NCBI RefSeq assembly: GCF_963929015.1
Contig: NZ_CAWVHE010000012.1
Span: 124,001 to 188,000 of the forward strand
Source: Merdimonas sp963929015
Lineage (GTDB): Bacteria; Bacillota; Clostridia; Lachnospirales; Lachnospiraceae
Reading direction: 5' to 3'
Length of the DNA: 64,000 bases
Both the position numbers and the translations under genes were made by a program. Position 1 is the stretch's first letter. The number at the start of each line of letters is the position of its first letter. The notes under the pieces were generated by a model. The model ran no database searches and had not been told where the DNA came from. It worked only from the letters and a program-made list of their open reading frames with translations. Positions 60,848 to 64,000 of this stretch are shown piece after piece.

Positions 60848-62074
60848 ATGGCAAAGAGACGAGACCAAAGACAGGAACGCCCGGTAAGACCGGAGCAGAG
60901 GAAAAGGACTGCAAAAGAAGTCCGGCTTGCGAAGGAAGAGAGAAAGAAAAGGATCCGCAGGAGAAGACGCAGGAGGATCCTGGTCCTTTTACTGGAGATC
61001 CTGATCCTTGCAGCATTATCTGTGGCTGCGTATGCCATCTTTAAACTGGATAAACTGGATCATGTGACCTTGAATGTAGACACCAACGGCTGGACGCAGG
61101 AAGGATATACCAACATCGCCCTGTTTGGAAATGACAGCAGAGGCGAGGGCGGCGAGGACGGCGGCCCGGCAAGAAGCGATACCATCATTATCGCCAGTCT
61201 GAATAATGAGACCAAAGAAGTGAAGCTGGTGTCCGTATACCGGGATACCATGCTGGAGCAGGAAGGCCAGCACTATGACAAGGCCAATGTGGCCTATGCC
61301 CAGGGAGGTCCGGAAGAAGCGGTAAATATGCTGAACAGGAATCTGGATCTGGACATTCAGGACTATGTCAGTGTCAATTTCCTGGCTCTGGCAGACGTAG
61401 TAGATCTTCTGGGTGGCATCGAGCTGGATCTGACTTACGAAGAAGTTGTTCATATGAACAATTACTGTGTGGAAACATCCGAAGTCACAGGCAAGGATTA
61501 TGAAAGGATCGAGCCGGAAGAAGCCGGCACCTATCATCTGAACGGCGTGCAGGCCGTATCCTATGCAAGGATCCGCTATACGTCGGGAGGAGATTTTACA
61601 AGAACCGAGCGTCAGCGGCTTCTGATCGAAAAGGTAGCGGAAAAGGCCAAGAAAGCCGGCATTGTAAAGATCAATGAGATCATTGACGAGGTACTGCCGG
61701 AAGTATCTACCAGTCTTACGCCAAAGGAAATCCTGTCCATGGCCGTGGGCGTGTTTGACTACACCATAGGGGAGACAAAAGGATTCCCCTTTGACGCGGC
61801 CACACCGGAAGCGGTGCCCGGATATACCGGCTCTTATGTGGTGCCGGTGGGACTGGAGAAAAACGTAGTGGATCTGCATGAGTTCCTGTTCCCGGGAGAA
61901 CCCTATACACCGACGGAGACGCTGACCTTTATCAGTGACAATATCGCATATATCACCGGCTATTATCCGGATCCTGAGGAGTCGGAGGATGAAAGTGCAG
62001 ACGGATCTGCTGCAGGAGATGGCGGCGACAGCGGCGCGCAGGATGCGGCAGGCAGTCTGGAAGGGGATGAGTAA
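60848..62074 (+). CDS. LytR-CpsA-Psr (LCP) family wall-polymer ligase
   Basis: 408 aa. A long basic cytoplasmic N-terminus (about 1-42) precedes one membrane helix (about 43-63) and the external LCP domain: NIALFGNDSR, RSDTIIIASLN, VSVYRDTML, YDKANVAYAQGG and YARIRYTSGGDFTRTERQR, with the conserved Asp/Arg residues. LCP enzymes transfer lipid-linked polymers onto peptidoglycan. The C-terminus is acidic and low complexity. GGGGAAGAT precedes the ATG. A second LCP gene lies at 63178. Confidence 0.94.
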   Translation: MAKRRDQRQERPVRPEQRKRTAKEVRLAKEERKKRIRRRRRRRILVLLLEILILAALSVAAYAIFKLDKLDHVTLNVDTNGWTQEGYTNIALFGNDSRGEGGEDGGPARSDTIIIASLNNETKEVKLVSVYRDTMLEQEGQHYDKANVAYAQGGPEEAVNMLNRNLDLDIQDYVSVNFLALADVVDLLGGIELDLTYEEVVHMNNYCVETSEVTGKDYERIEPEEAGTYHLNGVQAVSYARIRYTSGGDFTRTERQRLLIEKVAEKAKKAGIVKINEIIDEVLPEVSTSLTPKEILSMAVGVFDYTIGETKGFPFDAATPEAVPGYTGSYVVPVGLEKNVVDLHEFLFPGEPYTPTETLTFISDNIAYITGYYPDPEESEDESADGSAAGDGGDSGAQDAAGSLEGDE

Positions 62075-62079
62075 GGCGG

Positions 62080-63102
62080 ATGGAACAACAGAAGATCTTG
62101 CTGATCGCACCTGTTTTTTTCAATTATTATAAGGATATCCTGACAGAGCTTAGAGCCCTTGGGTATGAGGCGGATTACCTCTGTGACACTTACAGCAATT
62201 CCAGCCTTTCCAAAGCTGCCGGCAGGATCAGCAAGAAGCTGATCCGCGGCGCCATGGAACGCACGTTTCGTAAAAAGATCCTGCCAGGACTGGGAAAAAA
62301 GCAGTACCATACAGTGCTTGTAGTGGCAGGGATGACCTTTGCTTTTTTTCCGGACATGGTAAAGCGGATGAAAGAGACGCAAACCGGGGCAAGGTTTGTT
62401 CTGTATCAGTGGGATTCCAGGGAAAATCTTCCTTATATAGAGAAGATCCATCCGTATTTTGACCGGATCTTTACGTTTGATCCCAAAGACGCCCGGGAAA
62501 ACCCGGACTGTACCTTGCTCCCGCTTTTTTATAACCGAAGATATGAAGCGGTCGGGAAAGAAAAGCCCGCCGGAACCTGGAAGTACGACTGTACCTATGT
62601 GGGAACGGCTCATCCCAGGAAGTACCGCCAGATCAATGAAATGGCAGCGGCGCTGCGTCCCTGTCTGCCAAGACAGTTTATTTATCACTATATGCCCTCC
62701 AGGCTGAAATATGTCTACCACAAGCTGACGGCCAGAGAATACCGGAAAGCGCGGTTTCAGGAGTTTCAGCGGGAAAAGATCCCCGGAGAGGAGCTGGCAG
62801 AGCTGTTTGGGGAATCCAGGTGCATCCTGGACGCGCCCCAGGACGGACAAAGGGGGCTTACGATCCGCACCTTGGAATGTCTGGGTGCAAAGCGCAAGCT
62901 GATCACGACCAACCCGGAAGTAAGAAATTACGATTTTTTTCGGGAAACCAACATTTATGTTTACGATGGAGAGCCGGATCCGGACAATGTGTTCTTTACC
63001 GGCGAGTATGAAGAACTCCCTCCTTCGGTTTACCGGAAATATTCTCTGCGGTCATGGATCGGGTTCGTTCTGGAAGAGCCGAAAAGTGGGGGTAAATGTT
63101 GA
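62080..63102 (+). CDS. CgeB-like GT-B glycosyltransferase
   Basis: 340 aa, no signal peptide. LLIAPVFFNYYKDI at the start, YQWDSRENLPYI, FDRIFTFDPKDA and the late GLTIRTLECLGAKRKLITTN fit the CgeB/spore-maturation and capsule-type glycosyltransferase group (GT-B fold). It starts 5 bp after the first LCP gene and lies between two LCP genes, so it probably acts on the same wall polymer. Donor and acceptor unknown. Confidence 0.78.
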   Translation: MEQQKILLIAPVFFNYYKDILTELRALGYEADYLCDTYSNSSLSKAAGRISKKLIRGAMERTFRKKILPGLGKKQYHTVLVVAGMTFAFFPDMVKRMKETQTGARFVLYQWDSRENLPYIEKIHPYFDRIFTFDPKDARENPDCTLLPLFYNRRYEAVGKEKPAGTWKYDCTYVGTAHPRKYRQINEMAAALRPCLPRQFIYHYMPSRLKYVYHKLTAREYRKARFQEFQREKIPGEELAELFGESRCILDAPQDGQRGLTIRTLECLGAKRKLITTNPEVRNYDFFRETNIYVYDGEPDPDNVFFTGEYEELPPSVYRKYSLRSWIGFVLEEPKSGGKC

Positions 63103-63127
63103 ATTTTCGCAGAAAATAAGGTATGAT
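63099..63127 (+). promoter_or_regulatory. Predicted promoter of the second LCP gene
   Basis: TTGAAT (63099-63104, 4/6), a 17-bp spacer and TATGAT (63122-63127, 5/6), overlapping the end of the CgeB-like gene. A perfect TATAAT at 63138-63143 is an alternative -10 without a good -35. Confidence 0.5.
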
Positions 63128-63177
63128 GTAAAACGAATATAATTTGAGGGAATGATACGAAGGAAAGGATAGAGGCT

Positions 63178-64000
63178 ATGGCAACAAGACGCCGATATCG
63201 GAGAGGCAGGAGAAAGAAAAGAGGATTTGCGTCCTGGTCGACGGGGAAAAAGATCGCGGTGATCTTAAGTTCTACGCTGCTGGCGGTTCTGGCAATCGGG
63301 ACTGTGATCCTGGCCAGCAAGCTAAGCAGGATCGAGCTGACCCGGCTGAATGCAGAAAACTTAAATATTTCTGATGAAATAGAACATGAGACGGGATTTG
63401 TGAATGTGGCGCTTTTTGGTCTGGATTCCAGAGAAAATGATCTGGGCAAGGGGAACCGGAGCGACACCATTATGATCGCAAGCCTGAACCGGGAGACCAA
63501 AGAAGTCAAGCTGGTGTCTGTGTTCCGGGATACGCTTCTGGAGATGGAGGACGGCAGCTTTAACAAAGCCAACGCGGCCTACGCCTTTGGAGGCCCGGAG
63601 GAAGCCGTGTCCATGCTGAACCGCAACCTGGATATGAATATCGAAAAATATGTCACCGTGAATTTTAATGCCCTGGTGGATGTCATAGATGCGGTCGGAG
63701 GACTGGATGTAACCATGACTGCGGAAGAGATCGTCCATATGAACAATTACTGTGTGGAGACTTCTGAGGTGACGGGCAAGGATTACGAAAAGATCGATCC
63801 TGTGGTGCCGGGCACCTATCATCTGAACGGCGTGCAGGCGGTGGCTTACTCCCGGATCCGTTACACTGCGGGCGGGGACTTTACCCGGTCCGGCAGGCAG
63901 CGGACCATCCTGATGATGATCGCAGATAAGGCACAGCACATGAACTTAAGCGCTCTCAACAAGATCGCGGATGAGGTGTTTCCCCAGGTTTCCACTAATT
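63178..64000 (+). CDS. LytR-CpsA-Psr (LCP) family protein, 3' end outside window
   Basis: The frame from the ATG at 63178 stays open to the window end (274 codons). AGGAAAGGA lies about 9 bases upstream. A basic N-terminus (RRRYRRGRRKKRG), one membrane helix (about 24-42) and an LCP domain follow: NVALFGLDSRE, RSDTIMIASLN, VSVFRDTLLE, FNKANAAYAFGG and YSRIRYTAGGDFTRSGRQR. It is a close paralogue of the gene at 60848; both share the segment VHMNNYCVETSEVTGKDYE. It is likely another wall-polymer ligase, read from its own promoter. Confidence 0.93.
   Translation, partial: MATRRRYRRGRRKKRGFASWSTGKKIAVILSSTLLAVLAIGTVILASKLSRIELTRLNAENLNISDEIEHETGFVNVALFGLDSRENDLGKGNRSDTIMIASLNRETKEVKLVSVFRDTLLEMEDGSFNKANAAYAFGGPEEAVSMLNRNLDMNIEKYVTVNFNALVDVIDAVGGLDVTMTAEEIVHMNNYCVETSEVTGKDYEKIDPVVPGTYHLNGVQAVAYSRIRYTAGGDFTRSGRQRTILMMIADKAQHMNLSALNKIADEVFPQVSTN

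Overview
The window reads as chromosomal DNA from a Gram-positive anaerobe of the Clostridia, most like a gut Lachnospiraceae. This rests on AGGAGG-type ribosome sites, frequent TTG/GTG starts, roughly even GC, many secreted proteins with C-terminal S-layer-homology (SLH) triplets, LCP proteins, an RgpF-type rhamnan cluster and C_GCAxxG_C_C/CCG iron-sulfur proteins. The genus is not certain. No rRNA, tRNA, CRISPR array, prophage or transposase gene was seen.

Layout. (1) 1-8246: four SLH surface proteins (BspA-type leucine-rich repeats, a glucosaminidase-like enzyme, LRR plus InlB-type repeat, and a small unknown). (2) 8355-12504: a GtrB/GtrII/GtrA-type glycan glucosylation module read from divergent promoters, plus an acyltransferase. 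(3) 12587-17990: rfbD, an epimerase, rfbB and an L,D-transpeptidase. (4) 18274-29666: an apparent 11-gene operon around a YnjBCD-like ABC importer, with Fe-S/cysteine-rich proteins, a fused TIGR04282/TIGR04283 glycosyltransferase, a kinase-fold protein, a nucleoside hydrolase, a double-rhodanese lipoprotein and a GT2 enzyme. (5) 29986-51266: six more SLH proteins, a sortase-type surface protein broken by an in-frame TAG, and an SGNH hydrolase on the minus strand. (6) 51475-64000: rfbA, rfbC, an ABC polysaccharide exporter, RgpF, GT2 enzymes, a priming sugar transferase, a CgeB-like glycosyltransferase and two LCP ligases; the last gene runs off the window.

How the parts fit. Regions 2, 3 and 6 plausibly make, decorate, export and attach a rhamnose-containing wall polymer, and the SLH proteins of regions 1 and 5 are of the kind that bind pyruvylated secondary wall polymers. 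The window therefore looks like a cell-surface island carrying both anchor-polymer genes and anchored proteins. The SLH tails show strong signs of recent duplication, gene conversion and mosaic exchange.

The most unusual non-coding signal is a family of seven near-perfect palindromes with core GGGGACGGGGGATTT and its complement. Their outer arms are specific to each locus yet symmetric, reaching a 74-bp palindrome at 51324-51397. Each locus also carries TGTGGAAAA / TGTGGATAA-like motifs, the latter matching a DnaA-box complement. Two loci are paired, REPIN-like doublets in opposite orientation. A second hairpin family (GGGGACGTAGT) follows three genes at 29675, 31891 and 35658. The best candidates for an undescribed system are this palindrome element and the expanded ynj-like operon.
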